Origin: Sodalis endosymbiont of Henestaris halophilus
Lineage (GTDB): Bacteria > Pseudomonadota > Gammaproteobacteria > Enterobacterales > Enterobacteriaceae
Length of the DNA stretch: 64,000 nt
Assembly (NCBI RefSeq): GCF_900161835.1
Contig: NZ_LT897836.1
Coordinates: 1,364,001-1,428,000 of the forward strand
Direction: 5' to 3'
The position numbers and the translations under genes are program-made. Shown in pieces: positions 11,993 to 23,935 of the stretch. Position 1 is the stretch's first letter; every line of letters starts with the position of its first letter. The notes below the pieces were generated by a model that was not told where the DNA came from, made no database searches, and saw only the letters and a list, made by a program, of their open reading frames with translations.

Positions 11993-12421
11993 TTAAATAT
12001 CAAGAAGTTGTGGTTGCTGCGCTATGTGATTGTGTCTTGCCCCAGCGTAAACTTTTAATTTACTACACATAGTACGGCCCAACGGGCCTTTTGGTAGCAT
12101 GCCTCTCACTGCAATTTCAATAACACGTGCGGGGCGGCGGGCAATCATTTCTTCAAATGTCACTTTTTTGATACCACCAACATGACCAGTGTAGTGATAG
12201 TAGTTCTTGTCTTTACGCTTATTACCGGTAACAAGTACTTTTTCAGCGTTTAGAACAATGATATAATCACCGGTATCCATATGTGGCGTATATTCTGCTT
12301 TATGCTTGCCGCGCAGACGACAAGCCAATACGGTAGAAAGCCGACCAAGAGTCTTACCTTCGGCGTCAATAATATACCAGTTACGTTTGACTGTTTTTGG
12401 CTTTGCCATAAAAGTTTTCAT
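11993..12421 (-). CDS. rplM: 50S ribosomal protein L13
   Basis: A 142-residue protein matching E. coli L13 in length and sequence ([49 protein letters not shown]-like segment, AQQPQLLDI end). An upstream in-frame ATG at 12460 would add 13 residues not present in the family, so I place the start at 12421 ([15 protein letters not shown], compare E. coli MKTFTAKPETVKRDW). It is first in the rplM-rpsI operon. In E. coli the L13 protein represses this operon by binding the leader; I cannot confirm a leader structure here. Confidence 0.97.
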   Translation of the reverse strand: MKTFMAKPKTVKRNWYIIDAEGKTLGRLSTVLACRLRGKHKAEYTPHMDTGDYIIVLNAEKVLVTGNKRKDKNYYHYTGHVGGIKKVTFEEMIARRPARVIEIAVRGMLPKGPLGRTMCSKLKVYAGARHNHIAQQPQLLDI

Positions 12422-12654
12422 TAAAAGCTTTTCCAATTTAAGTTGTTTTTTGATGAGCACGCAAAATCTCTAATATACAAGTAAATTACTAGACTAATCT
12501 CTATTGCCTTCCAGCCACAACTTCCAAATGGGAATTTGTGGGTATAATTAAAGTTTGCAAAAAAATCTGAATACTAGAACGTAATAACGCAACTTTATAA
12601 AGAAATAATCTACAAAGATAGACTATTTTGTGTTATCAAGACTAATACGACACC

Positions 12655-13830
12655 CTAAGATACTCCTGGCTTAGCATTGCTTGCAAAATGCGACAACAAT
12701 GTTAGTACTATAAGCTTAATAATTAAGCCCTTATACAGCACAGATATTAAAATGCTAGCGTGGACCTCCAGTCCAACTAGGCACTCGTAAACATTATCTA
12801 ACAACGCTAAAACCTGTCGGGAAAAAAATTTTCTCGTTTCTGCCACCTTCTACACATTGTACAAAAGTATGTTATAAATAACATAAAGCACGGAGAGAAC
12901 TACTATTGTTTTACTGCGTGATCAGACGTACAACTATACTAAATCGAGCGTCACCATACTGCCGGTCACGCCCAAAATTGTTAGCTGTTAATAATTCATT
13001 GCCACTACTGAGTGCTTTCAATACAGCCCAAAGTCTTACCCCTAAAAACACTTGAACATCGGCGCTATCGCCAGTATTGTTTCGGCACATATAAGGGAAC
13101 GTAAAAATTGACCTAAATTAGGGAGCATTAAGCCTAGTAATCGATGCAGATATCCACATTATTCATCACGTCAACATGATATTTGATAAGTTTTATGGTA
13201 AGCAGGAAAAGCGTGATAAAAATATATTTCGATAAATTTTGCCCGGCAAAATATTAAAAGTGGCTATACATGTAATTCCGTACAGAAACAACATTTGTAT
13301 GAAATTAATAAACAACATCACTTCGACGAAGTTTATCATAAAATTCTTCGAAACAGAACAAATCAGTTTCAGCCTTGAAGCTATTTGCGATAATATTTAA
13401 AAAATCTTAGTAGCCTTATAAATAAAGCCTTCCTTATACTCATCATGTACCTGCAACGCATTAAGCACTGATAAAAATCAAGTCATAGACTATGCTTTTA
13501 GTCACTGTTTGTGTTATTTAAACAGACTGCGATAAAATTAATCTATTAGCTAGGTATTGCCTGTCATCCTCAGTAACCTTACTTACATCATACATCTATA
13601 AACTTTGTACTAGCTCATTTATGTCACCTATACGGACACCTAGCCAAGCTGCGGATACTAGTAATAGAATAAATAAGAAAAAAAAGTGGCATAAGTTCAC
13701 GACGCGCTTAATTGTTTTAGATCCATTTTTAACGGAAATGGAATGCGGGTTATAAGTCATCTAGCTGCTATTTTCTTTTTGCCAACATTTTTGATCAAGC
13801 TGCGACAGCAGATTAGATTACATGTGCTAA
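12655..13830 (-). pseudogene. zapE: Ghost of zapE (cell-division ATPase)
   Basis: The open frame 12655-12846 translates to VLALLDNVYECLVGLEV followed by SVLYKGL. This matches the C-terminal part of ZapE/YhcM, where the family has FIALVDEFYERHVKL and ELYQG. The orientation and place (between rplM and zapG, minus strand) are those of E. coli. The remaining stretch up to about 13830 fits the size of the 375-residue gene but I could not read the Walker region, so the 5' boundary is by length only. ZapE is an AFG1-like ATPase that modulates the Z ring under stress. Confidence 0.78.
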
Positions 13831-13949
13831 ACCCCTTTAATAAAGGGTGGTGGTAAAAATGCAGAATGCACATTATTAGATAGTAACGCAAACAAATACA
13901 ATAACATAGCGCCAAGAGCAATAAAAATAATCACATTGCACGTTTCCAT

Positions 13950-13973
13950 TGATGACACGTTACCTGTTATAAT
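13950..13973 (+). promoter_or_regulatory. Probable zapG promoter
   Basis: An exact TATAAT -10 hexamer lies at 13968-13973, about 55 nt before the zapG start. The best -35 at suitable spacing (TTCCAT, 18 nt upstream) is weak. An AGGAG ribosome-binding site sits just before the zapG ATG. Confidence 0.35.
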
Positions 13974-14028
13974 GAATATAGTGCATATTTAAACCCTACG
14001 ATAAAACAAAATCAAAATAGGAGTTATT

Positions 14029-14436
14029 ATGGCCTTGGCAGATGCGCTGATTGGATTGTTTGTGGGAATTATCATTGGTGCAGTTGCTATGCGGTTTGGT
14101 AACCGTAAACTGCGTGAGCAGCAAACTCTTCAGCAAGAGTTGAAAAAAAGCAAAGACGAACTAAAAGAGTTTAGCGAAAAGCTGATCAATCATTTTGCCC
14201 GCAGCGCGACATTGCTAGACAATATGGCATATGATTACCGTCAGCTTTACTATCATATGGCCAAAAGCTATAATAACCTTCTACCAGATCAGCGCAGAGA
14301 GGATAATCCGTTCAGTTCTCTTCTGACTGAAGCAGAAACAGATAACTATCAAACTTCAGTAGAAATACAGCCTCGAGATTACCCAAAAAACGCCAGTGGC
14401 TTACTAAGCACGACGCGAGGCGTGCGTAGCAAATAA
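14029..14436 (+). CDS. zapG: Inner-membrane division/envelope protein ZapG (YhcB)
   Basis: A 135-residue protein aligned to E. coli YhcB/ZapG (132 aa). The N-terminal membrane helix and its motif LIGLFVGIIIGAVAMRFGN (residues 7-25) are kept. A charged coiled coil follows (about residues 28-60), then the conserved HFARSATLLDNMAYDYRQLY block. The disordered tail retains PRDYPKNASGLL. The protein is a single-pass inner-membrane factor linking divisome and cell-elongation machinery in E. coli. It is transcribed away from the dead zapE and toward degQ, as in E. coli. Confidence 0.95.
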   Translation: MALADALIGLFVGIIIGAVAMRFGNRKLREQQTLQQELKKSKDELKEFSEKLINHFARSATLLDNMAYDYRQLYYHMAKSYNNLLPDQRREDNPFSSLLTEAETDNYQTSVEIQPRDYPKNASGLLSTTRGVRSK

Positions 14437-14583
14437 GCTCCCATCATCCTCGTGGCACGCTAGCTTAAGCGTGTGACTAAGCTACATTTTCCGTGCCGTC
14501 AGGGTTATAATTGATATTAGGATACCGGCACCAGATACTTTAACCAGAGTATCTGATACGAAAGCGAGCGAGTTAACGTTACA

Positions 14584-15954
14584 ATGAAAATAAAATTACT
14601 ATTTAATGCATTGACACTCGGTCTAGGACTAAGTCTATTCCCTTTTTCAGCTCCTATTGCGGCTTTACCAACAGGAGTTGAAAAACAACCAATGCCCAGC
14701 TTGGCACCGATGCTAACCAAAGTCTTGCCAGCGGTGGTGAGCGTCTATGTTGAAGGTTCCCAGCCGGTCAGACGTCCAAGGCTACCGAAAGAATTCAAAT
14801 ACTTTTTCGGCCCAGACATCCCGGGCAGCAACGGTGGAATGCGATCATTTGAAGGTCTTGGTTCAGGAGTCATTATTAATGCTGCTAAGGGTTATGTAAT
14901 CACTAACAATCATGTGGTTAATGGAGCGGATAAGATCAAAGTCCAGCTAAATGACGGTCGTGAATTTGAAGCTAAGCTAGTAGGGCACGACGAGCAGGTT
15001 GACATTGCACTACTAAAATTACCTGCCCCAAAAAACCTCAGCGAGGTAACGATAGCCGATTCTGATGCCCTGAAAGTCGGCGATTTTGCAGTCGCAGTTG
15101 GCAATCCGTTTGGTCTAGGCCAGACCGCGACGTGCGGTATTGTATCAGCCCTGAGTCGCTGCGGTCTAAATCTAGAGGGGCTTGAGAACTTTATTCAAAC
15201 CGACGCCTCCATCAACCGCGGTAATTCTGGTGGTGCCCTGGTGAATCTCAATGGCGAACTTATAGGTATTAATACTGCCATTTTGGCACCTGGTGGCGGC
15301 AATATAGGCATCGGCTTCGCCATACCAAGCAATATCGTTAAAAACCTTAGTCAACAGCTGATAGAATATGGGGAAGTCAAACGCGGCCAATTAGGCATTA
15401 AAGGCACTGAGCTGACGGCCGATATTGCTAAAGCTTTTAATATTGAAGCCCAGCGCGGAGCATTCGTCAGCGAGGTCTTGCCGAATTCTGCCGCTGCCAA
15501 GGCTAATATCAAAGCTGGCGATATCATTATATCAATAGAAGGCAAACCGATTCATAGTTTTGCCGAACTGAGAGTCAAGGTTAGCACGACAGCGCCTGGT
15601 AAAACCATTAAACTGGGAATATTAAGCAACGGTAAACTAAAGATGACATCAGTAGTTCTAGATGACAGTGCGTCTACCATCAACAGCGAAGAAATTTTCA
15701 CCCCAGCACTACAGGGGGCCTCTCTTCGCAATGGTCAGTTAAAAGATGGAACTACAGGTGTTCAAGTGGAGAATGTCGTCAAAGACTCCCTAGCTGCAGC
15801 GATTGGTTTGCAAAAAGGAGATGTGATCGTTGGCCTAAACCGCGAAAGAGTACAAAATCTGGCGCAACTGCGCAAACTATTGGAAGCCAAACCGGCGGTC
15901 ATAGCCTTAAATATTGTGCGCGGCGATGCAAATATTTTCCTATTACTGCGCTAA
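14584..15954 (+). CDS. degQ: Periplasmic serine endoprotease DegQ (HtrA family)
   Basis: A 456-residue protein, colinear with E. coli DegQ (455 aa). It has a signal peptide (cleavage near SAPIAA, about residue 27) and a trypsin-like domain with the full catalytic triad: His110 in TNNHVV, Asp140 in VDIAL and Ser215 in RGNSGGAL. Two PDZ domains follow (about residues 260-350 and 360-456). It degrades and refolds misfolded periplasmic proteins. Odd point: the only two cysteines, Cys184 and Cys193 (TATCGIVSALSRCGLNL), replace serines of the E. coli protein; see findings. The paralogue degS next door is dead, so DegQ may be the only HtrA protease left in this locus. A hairpin follows the stop codon. 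Confidence 0.97.
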   Translation: MKIKLLFNALTLGLGLSLFPFSAPIAALPTGVEKQPMPSLAPMLTKVLPAVVSVYVEGSQPVRRPRLPKEFKYFFGPDIPGSNGGMRSFEGLGSGVIINAAKGYVITNNHVVNGADKIKVQLNDGREFEAKLVGHDEQVDIALLKLPAPKNLSEVTIADSDALKVGDFAVAVGNPFGLGQTATCGIVSALSRCGLNLEGLENFIQTDASINRGNSGGALVNLNGELIGINTAILAPGGGNIGIGFAIPSNIVKNLSQQLIEYGEVKRGQLGIKGTELTADIAKAFNIEAQRGAFVSEVLPNSAAAKANIKAGDIIISIEGKPIHSFAELRVKVSTTAPGKTIKLGILSNGKLKMTSVVLDDSASTINSEEIFTPALQGASLRNGQLKDGTTGVQVENVVKDSLAAAIGLQKGDVIVGLNRERVQNLAQLRKLLEAKPAVIALNIVRGDANIFLLLR

Positions 15955-15965
15955 ATAACACAAAA

Positions 15966-15993
15966 AACGGACAGCTGTGCAGAGGTGTCCGTT
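15966..15993. terminator. Terminator-like hairpin after degQ
   Basis: An 8-bp stem (AACGGACA/TGTCCGTT, 15966-15973 and 15986-15993) lies 12 nt past the degQ stop. The T tract on the plus strand is short, while the minus strand has a run of six T after the stem. It may act in both directions, ending degQ and shielding it from antisense reads. Confidence 0.55.
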
Positions 15994-16049
15994 CTACTCA
16001 TATTTAATCTTATCCTACCACAATGTTCCTAATACGCCCCCTGGCGGGC

Positions 16050-16930
16050 TCATAATCCTAAAATTACTGAACGCTGTCATAAACAACAGTGCTCATAATT
16101 AATTAGAAATTTGCACATCGGGATCCGATGTGATTATAAATGAAAAAAGCTATCTGTTGACCAATAAACATGTCATAAATGATGCTGATAAAATCAGCTA
16201 ATAAATACAGAAAAAATTAACGCGCCTAGCAATTCTAGTAATTTTGATAATTTTTACTGCTCCCTTATTATGGCTACAATCAACGCCTAATAACTTACTA
16301 ATAATCCTCACCAACTGCAATAAACAAAAATCCTCATATTATTAATGTGGTAGTAGTGATCGTGAATACCTAAAATCTGTAAGAATCTTATTATCAAGGA
16401 TATACAAAAGTTATTTTACCATAATATCCCGATCCGGTAAGAGTATCAGAATTTCTTGTAGACCTATGTTTCTATAAATAACGAACAACTACGGCTTCGC
16501 TCTGATTAATATGATTTACAAGTTAGTAAAAGTAATATTTTCATTATGTTAGATAAAATAAGGATAATACCTTAAAAGTTATCGATCTTAATAATTTCTA
16601 CGACTTTGGCTGCCAAAGGTAATCAATAAATTAATACGCGGTGATAAATATCAGCATCGATAGCCATAAAGTAACGCCACGAACAACAGTGATGGCCTTA
16701 TTCTCATTAAGTGTTTCATGATGAATGAAGTGTCGCTAACTTGCCACGACAGCGCAAGTTAATGTTTGAGTAGATGCTGTAATACTGAAAATAAACCATA
16801 AGATGGTTTATATGTATACGCGAAAGATAAATCAAGTAGCAGATATTTATTACGGACCGCTGATCCTAGTATAATCCTACGCCACAATAAAAAAATTGAC
16901 GTTATATATTTGGTCATGTTAAATATCTAT
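16050..16930 (+). pseudogene. degS: Ghost of degS (sigma-E-activating protease)
   Basis: Two segments are unmistakable. At 16120-16198 translation gives YLLTNKHVINDADKI then two stops, matching the catalytic-histidine region of DegS (ILTNKHVINDADQI). At about 16615-16760 it gives KVINKLIRGDK and later MNEVS, matching KIMDKLIRDGR and VNEVS near the start of the PDZ domain. Stops and frameshifts separate them. DegS is the inner-membrane protease that starts RseA cleavage when outer-membrane proteins misfold, so the standard sigma-E signal chain cannot run unless bypassed. The order degQ-degS-murA differs from E. coli, where degS and murA are well apart. Confidence 0.9.
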
Positions 16931-17136
16931 CCTTAAAATAAAGGACTCGTGCTAGAATTGTCAATGATGCGATAAGTCGCTTGCCGATAAAACAAAGACA
17001 GAGAGCGTGCAACCGCTAAGTATGCCAACGTTCGGTGCTTAATGAGGAGTGTGTCAATATATAACTACGCTTGCAAGCAACACGTCAAACTAAATATATA
17101 TTAAGCCCCGACAAACAATGTGCCCAGAAGCATCGT

Positions 17137-18710
<1,574 letters not shown>

Positions 18711-18759
18711 ATCACACCTTATTTTAAGGTTAGTCAACAGTAGGCTGCTATCTTAGCCG

Positions 18760-20430
18760 AAACAGACGCTATCGAAAACAAGCAAAAAATTAATTGCGAT
18801 ACTTAATTATCTATCCTTCAAGGAGCTATGTACTAGATTAACAAATTAGTAGGCAAAGTTCTTTATGGATTATGCCGAAAGATTTTCCCTGTAGTCTGCT
18901 AGACTTTAATACCTTTTAAAGCTTAAATGATCATGACGATACATGGGGCTAGGGAGCTTACGTCATAAATTTTACTACAAAATAGTAAACTGAGCACTAA
19001 AATGGCAATCAATAAATATGCCGAGTTGATCACAAAGCAGAATCTTTTACAATTTGCATAAAGCGATCAAAGAGCTCTACTCGGCAAAATAGGCCGGTGG
19101 GAGTAAGCAAAAATACATCTCCTCGTTACCAGCTAATGCTGGTAACGAAAATTAAAAATTAGCAACCACACAAGTAAAATCTATGCGTATTTAGGCCGAA
19201 TACATTCAGAAAACGAAGGCCGTCAAACAACAATATCTGCAGATATTTCTAAAGCGGTTAACAGCGTGATTGCGGCCAGACAAAATTCGCCATTGAAGGA
19301 TTCACCTTTGTACTTCTGCACATTGTACACTCAAATCTTGGCTCATTACTATTAACATTAATTATCTGAAGTGATCGAATTACTATTGACGGCCTGCAAT
19401 TGTTGCTTGAGTCCGTTGCTACCATTAGTGTGCAACATGAAAACTTACTAGTGCTTGGTATTAATCGTACCAGAATGTACTTTGTTTATTATATAGGTCT
19501 ATTAGTTACTAGGGATGCTAGTACGCTACTCATAATCAAAACACACAAGCGAGTAATAGTTTCTTTGTCGATACTAGAGATGCGAATAGTCAAAATCAAT
19601 GCTGCAACATGCGTTCTTCTGGCTATATTTTATTAATCTAATTGCTAGATAGTGCGTCTGCATTTGTGCGTAAGCCTAATTTAGATAAGTATAAAATACT
19701 TTAAAATAAGCATCATATACTGTGAGCTAGCGTAGCTTGGCTGAGATAATAGCACCCGCCCTAAACACTAATGCATCGAACCTAGTGCGCGTCATTAGAC
19801 ATAAAAATAAGAATTTTTATGCGCTATAGTAGCTTATAATTAAGATCCTGATGGATGTTTCTCTACTCATTTGTCTGTAAATTACAGATTTTATCTTTCA
19901 TCAAATAATGAGGATGAATTTGATCGGCAATCTGTATCCGCAGCTATCGTAAACAAAGATTGAATTAATTAAATCCTTATCTCAGGATAAAAGCATAAAT
20001 TTAAGGATCTTTGAAATCGATATTCGGTAATAGGTATTATTTCTTTAGCAGCTAATGAAGTGCGATTCACAAAGAATCGGTATATGGTTTTTAATAATGA
20101 ATCTTTTCAATGTTGAAGTTGTCTTTCAACGTAATACGTTTGTAGTTAAAAGTAATATACGATACCTGAATGATGACGATTCTATCAACCATTGCCGATG
20201 AGTACACTGTTAGTAAACCGACTTTATTAAAAAAACGCTAATTATAGTTAATAATATACTGATTAGATATTTTATAAGTTAAAATATTACTAATTAAAGT
20301 AGATATATAAAACCTTCAGAAAGGTAAAACAATGGTAAAGAGAGTAGTAATCATAAACACACTGATTTAAATGATACTTTTATTCAATTTTAAAACTTTA
20401 TTAGCGGTAATAGATCCTTCTAATACCTCT
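18760..20430 (-). pseudogene. Eroded region of mlaB-mlaC-mlaD (by position)
   Basis: The enterobacterial order ibaG-mlaB-mlaC-mlaD-mlaE-mlaF places mlaB, mlaC and mlaD here, and the length fits their size. I could not read a convincing segment of any of the three, so this call rests on synteny and on the clear mlaE and mlaF ghosts that follow. A perfect 11-bp hairpin lies at 19123-19148. Confidence 0.35.
19123..19148. repeat. Perfect 11-bp hairpin, 4-nt loop
   Basis: Arms 19123-19133 (TCGTTACCAGC) and 19138-19148 are exact reverse complements around TAAT. There is no T tract on the plus strand; on the minus strand a T run begins about 10 nt after the stem. It lies in the dead mla operon and is far more exact than the surrounding decayed coding DNA. 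Confidence 0.55.
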
Positions 20431-20890
20431 AATAAAGTTTTAACTACCAGGCAGTTTTTTTACCCTGTTCATATGAGACAAGTTTTAAATCATTCATTCT
20501 GACGGTGTTCCTAATTGAGACGTAATTATTGTATTAAATATAGCAACCCAGGTATTTGGGACATAGAAAACAATATTCTTAATTAGACATTAAGCCAAAT
20601 AATACTATTATTACAAGTATAAGCGAACTTACAGTGCATGTCAGAAGAAGAATACGTTTATCGATATCTTTCCATTTTACGCTTACCATGGCGCATAAAC
20701 AGATGCTAATCGCAACGAAAATATCCGCTTGCAACGGCGTTTTAGCACAAGGCATGTTTTCTACAATATTAGTTAGTTTAACTCAGCATAACGCTGGCAA
20801 AAACCAAACCGTAATATACGTCAATATTCTTATGTCCGAAAATAATAATATATTTTAGCATTATAACTGAAATTAACAACAAACGCACAA
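20430..20890 (-). pseudogene. mlaE: Ghost of mlaE (phospholipid transporter permease)
   Basis: Minus-strand translation of 20655-20723 reads IFVAISICLCAMVSVKWKDI, aligned to the MlaE segment [20 protein letters not shown]. Flanking parts can be followed only with frame changes, and the N-terminal half seems deleted because the mlaF ghost follows at once. MlaE is the membrane permease of the MlaFEDB complex that moves phospholipid between the membranes to keep outer-membrane lipid asymmetry. Confidence 0.75.
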
Positions 20891-20899
20891 TAACTTAAA

Positions 20900-21600
20900 T
20901 TATGATAACTTCGGTAGAAACATGAAAAATCACTGATATTATCAGCTATAATATAGAAATTTTTCTATACTCGAGGAATCCTGGTTTTTATGCAAGATAA
21001 TCTTGTTACCTTCCACTGCACCATACTATAGAGCGGTTAAGAGTAATTGGTAACACACTCAAAACTTCAGGTACATCGTGAGATACGACTATGCAGGTTA
21101 GTTACACGAAAAATTTAATTCATCAGTCCTGAGATAATCTTTACTTAAACTACCATGGTCATTAGATCTCCCGACTCAAAAATAGCTAATCAAAAATAAT
21201 AAGTTTATGAATCATCTAAATAGCGCGCTATCGCTATTTTGCCTAAAAAAATCAAAGGCATCATAGCTGCTAGCCCCTACTCTTAAACCCACAAACTCAA
21301 ACTTTATCAATACAAGCATTGATAAAAGGTATGTTACAGAAAAAGAAAAGCCCAGTTTAAAAAACTAGTAATTTCTGTTAACAAAGTAACAAACTAAAAA
21401 TTCTAAGTTTCGTATTCTCATAGAGAAGGAAAGCACATGATAGTGGTAATATTGTCGGTATTTACTCAACATTTACCTATACGAGTCAGCAACTGTCCGC
21501 CAATAAAATGCAACAAATTTTGTTTTGTTAATACCTGACGATACCATGATTACGGTGATTGTGCCGCGTGTAACCTGTATTTCACTATTATTAAATCCTT
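20900..21600 (-). pseudogene. mlaF: Ghost of mlaF (phospholipid transport ATPase)
   Basis: Two diagnostic ABC segments are readable on the minus strand. Around 21505-21570 translation gives ITVIMVSSGINKTKF, the relic of the Walker A segment ITAIMGPSGIGKTTL. Around 21068-21105 it gives LTCIVVSHDVPEVLSV, matching VTCVVVSHDVPEVLS with its switch histidine. In the relic Walker A only the lysine and threonine are kept and key glycines are lost. Stops and frameshifts separate the parts. The orientation is divergent from yrbG, as in E. coli. Confidence 0.88.
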
Positions 21601-21634
21601 TAAAAAAAGAGTTAGATTTGCTAGCAAAAAATTT

Positions 21635-21659
21635 GCTTAAGCATTAATAATGCTTAAGC
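21635..21659. repeat. 25-nt palindrome between mlaF and yrbG ghosts
   Basis: Twelve-base arms (first arm GCTTAAGCATTA) are exact reverse complements around one central base. It lies at the start of the dead mlaF gene, where the divergent mlaF/yrbG control region would have been. Confidence 0.55.
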
Positions 21660-21699
21660 TACAATATGTTAATAAACATTCTCATTTTTATTGGTCTAT

Positions 21700-22230
21700 A
21701 GCGACAACAGATTGATCCATAGTACAGAGATGTTAAGTCAATCACTAGAAGTCTTGTTTAGACTGAGCGGTTGCACTATTTCTGCTTATGGCATCTGGTT
21801 ACTATCATTATCGATGTCAGTTCCTGCAGCTAGGAATAATTGAATAATTAGATCGACATGTCGGTAAACTAGATTCAAAAATCTAACTTTATCAAAATTA
21901 TGTTGATCGTATACGGCGTAACGTTTATTAGTCTATACAACTTCCACTCAAATATTGTGCGACGCACGATGCCTATACTGCTGTATGCTGCCGTTATTAT
22001 TAGTCCTGCTGATAGTGTATCATGGTTTTTGAGTAGACTTGATATCGTCTTTAATGCTAGTCACGGTTAAAGTTATTTACTAATTATCGTAACCATCTCT
22101 CTAATTGCTAGGCATAAGTGCAGTAACAAACTAAGTTGTTAACAACTGACAAAGTCACAGTATAGTACTAATTATAATATGAATTTTGCTGTATTTATTG
22201 TTAGTATGGACAATCATTATGTCTAATTTA
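21700..22230 (+). pseudogene. yrbG: Probable ghost of yrbG (calcium/sodium antiporter-like)
   Basis: At about 21970-22050 plus-strand translation gives PILLYAAVIISPADS and FLSRLD. This resembles the C-terminal part of YrbG, where the family has a VLGLPALISPG helix followed by an FSRDY loop. The place directly upstream of kdsD on the same strand is that of yrbG in E. coli. The match is loose, so the assignment depends partly on gene order. Confidence 0.4.
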
Positions 22231-22418
22231 AATCCTGATGTCTTTCTTCCGATTATTAAAACACGCTGGCGGCAAGCATGTTACTCGTTGCCCTTTACTT
22301 GCATGAACCACGCCAGATAAATTACCTGCTGAGATCTTTTCGGTTTTGTAGGTTTATTTCCTACTTTGCGGTGCTGTTGATTTAGATTACAGTACCACGA
22401 ACAATCAGGGTACGTTTT

Positions 22419-23405
22419 ATGTCACAGAATAAATTAGTGCCGTCCTTTGATTTTATCGCTGCTGGTAAGCAAGTTCTTGCTATTGAAATGAAGGGTATCG
22501 CACAGCTAAATAAATACATTAATAGCAATTTTCGACGTGCCTGCGAAATGCTATTTCTTTGCACCGGCAAAGTGGTAGTTATGGGTATGGGAAAATCCGG
22601 CCATATAGGCCGCAAGCTGGCTGCTACCTTCGCCAGCACCGGCACCCCAGCGTTTTTTGTTCATCCAGGAGAGGCTAGTCATGGCGACCTTGGCATGGTG
22701 TCGTCAAAAGATATCGTCATCGCGCTATCTAATTCCGGCGAATCCCACGAGATATTAGCGCTGATTCCAGTACTCAAGCGCCAACGCATTCCACTTATTT
22801 GTATTACCGGCAAACCTGATAGCACCATGAGTAAAGCAGCAGAAATTTATCTTTGTGTACATGTTCCGGAAGAAGCTTGCCCACTTGGATTAGTACCAAC
22901 TGCTAGCACAACCGCCGCCCTAGTGATGAGCGACGCGCTGGCAGTCGCCTTGCTGAGGGCGCGTGGATTCACCGCTGAAGATTTTGCCTTATCTCATCCC
23001 GGCGGGATATTAGGACGCAAACTGCTACTGCGCGTAAGCGATATCATGCACAGCGGCGATGATATTCCACTTACCGCTAGCACGGCTTCACTACGTGAAG
23101 CAATCTTTGAAATAACCCGTAAAAATATGGGCATGACTGTAATTTGCGATACGCAAAACATCATCTCTGGTATTTTTACCGATGGTGATTTGAGACGGGT
23201 CTTTGATATGGATATCAATTTTAACAAAGTGCGCATAGCCGATGTCATGACTCCTGGAGGTGTCCGCATCGAACCTGACACGTTAGCTATGGAGGCGCTT
23301 AATCTAATGCAAGTACGAAACATTACTTCTCTAATGGTGGCTCAAGGAGACCATCTGATAGGCGTGGTACATATGCATGATATGCTCCGAGCTGGAGTAA
23401 TATAA
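22419..23405 (+). CDS. kdsD: D-arabinose 5-phosphate isomerase KdsD
   Basis: A 328-residue protein, the same length as E. coli KdsD. It converts ribulose 5-phosphate to arabinose 5-phosphate, the first step of KDO synthesis for lipopolysaccharide. The SIS domain (about residues 40-180) shows VVVMGMGKSGHIGRKLAATFASTG, with the active-site lysine of GKSGHIG, then SNSGESHEI, and ALSHPGGILGRKLLLRV around residue 200. Two CBS domains follow (about 210-328) with NMGMTVICD and IFTDGDLRRVFD. It heads what was the kdsD-kdsC-lptC-lptA-lptB operon; kdsC is now a ghost. Confidence 0.97.
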   Translation: MSQNKLVPSFDFIAAGKQVLAIEMKGIAQLNKYINSNFRRACEMLFLCTGKVVVMGMGKSGHIGRKLAATFASTGTPAFFVHPGEASHGDLGMVSSKDIVIALSNSGESHEILALIPVLKRQRIPLICITGKPDSTMSKAAEIYLCVHVPEEACPLGLVPTASTTAALVMSDALAVALLRARGFTAEDFALSHPGGILGRKLLLRVSDIMHSGDDIPLTASTASLREAIFEITRKNMGMTVICDTQNIISGIFTDGDLRRVFDMDINFNKVRIADVMTPGGVRIEPDTLAMEALNLMQVRNITSLMVAQGDHLIGVVHMHDMLRAGVI

Positions 23406-23419
23406 ACAATAACATAATG

Positions 23420-23935
23420 CAAGGCGGGTACACCGTGAAAAGCGTGCGCTTTAGCACTAATTATAGTGCGTTACGTGCTAAAACGCGTCCGAAATATTTG
23501 TTTATTGATTTTCAATATGAATGATGAAATGTCCGACGATCTAGTTTTACTTAAATGAGAAATTATAGTTAATACATAAATGCGTTCAACAACCACGGCA
23601 GATACATTATCGCCTACCCTTACCTAAGGGTCAGGTAGGTAATTATTATTTGTATTAGTTACATTGCAAGGTTACTTCAAAAACCGGTGAAATAATTAGC
23701 ATTACGCATCTTTACCAGTGATAGTCAAATAAAAACTGTCCGGTTTTAAAACGTTTTGAGTTAACTAAAATTAGCAGATAAACAAGTTGACAACCCTACT
23801 AAGGGACTACTTGGCCTTGATAATTAGATTAATATCACAAAAATTCGATCTTTAGCATTCCAATATCAAATCCACACCCACTATGACGGCTTAGTAAAGC
23901 CTAATTATGTTGGCAGAACAAGACGCCAGAGAGAA
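23420..23935 (+). pseudogene. kdsC: Ghost of kdsC (KDO 8-phosphate phosphatase)
   Basis: The gap between kdsD and lptC has the size of kdsC (188 codons). Translation around 23690-23730 gives ISITHLYQ, two stops, then SNK, matching the KdsC segment LGITHLYQGQSNKL. Near 23880-23912 a further fragment HYDGLVKPNYV resembles HPLLIPRADYV. The N-terminal DxD phosphatase motif could not be found. Hairpin-forming sequence follows kdsD at about 23445-23495. KdsC removes phosphate from KDO-8-P; in E. coli it is not essential because other phosphatases substitute. Confidence 0.65.

Noticed and set aside
12461-12600. Possible L13 autoregulatory leader upstream of rplM
   Set aside because: A short CCACAA/TTGTGG pairing exists, but I could not match it to the known leader structure, so it is not annotated.
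19735-19775. CTGAGA followed by CACCCGCCC, reminiscent of a TPP riboswitch or tRNA piece
   Set aside because: The remaining conserved parts of either structure are missing, and it lies in the eroded mla operon.
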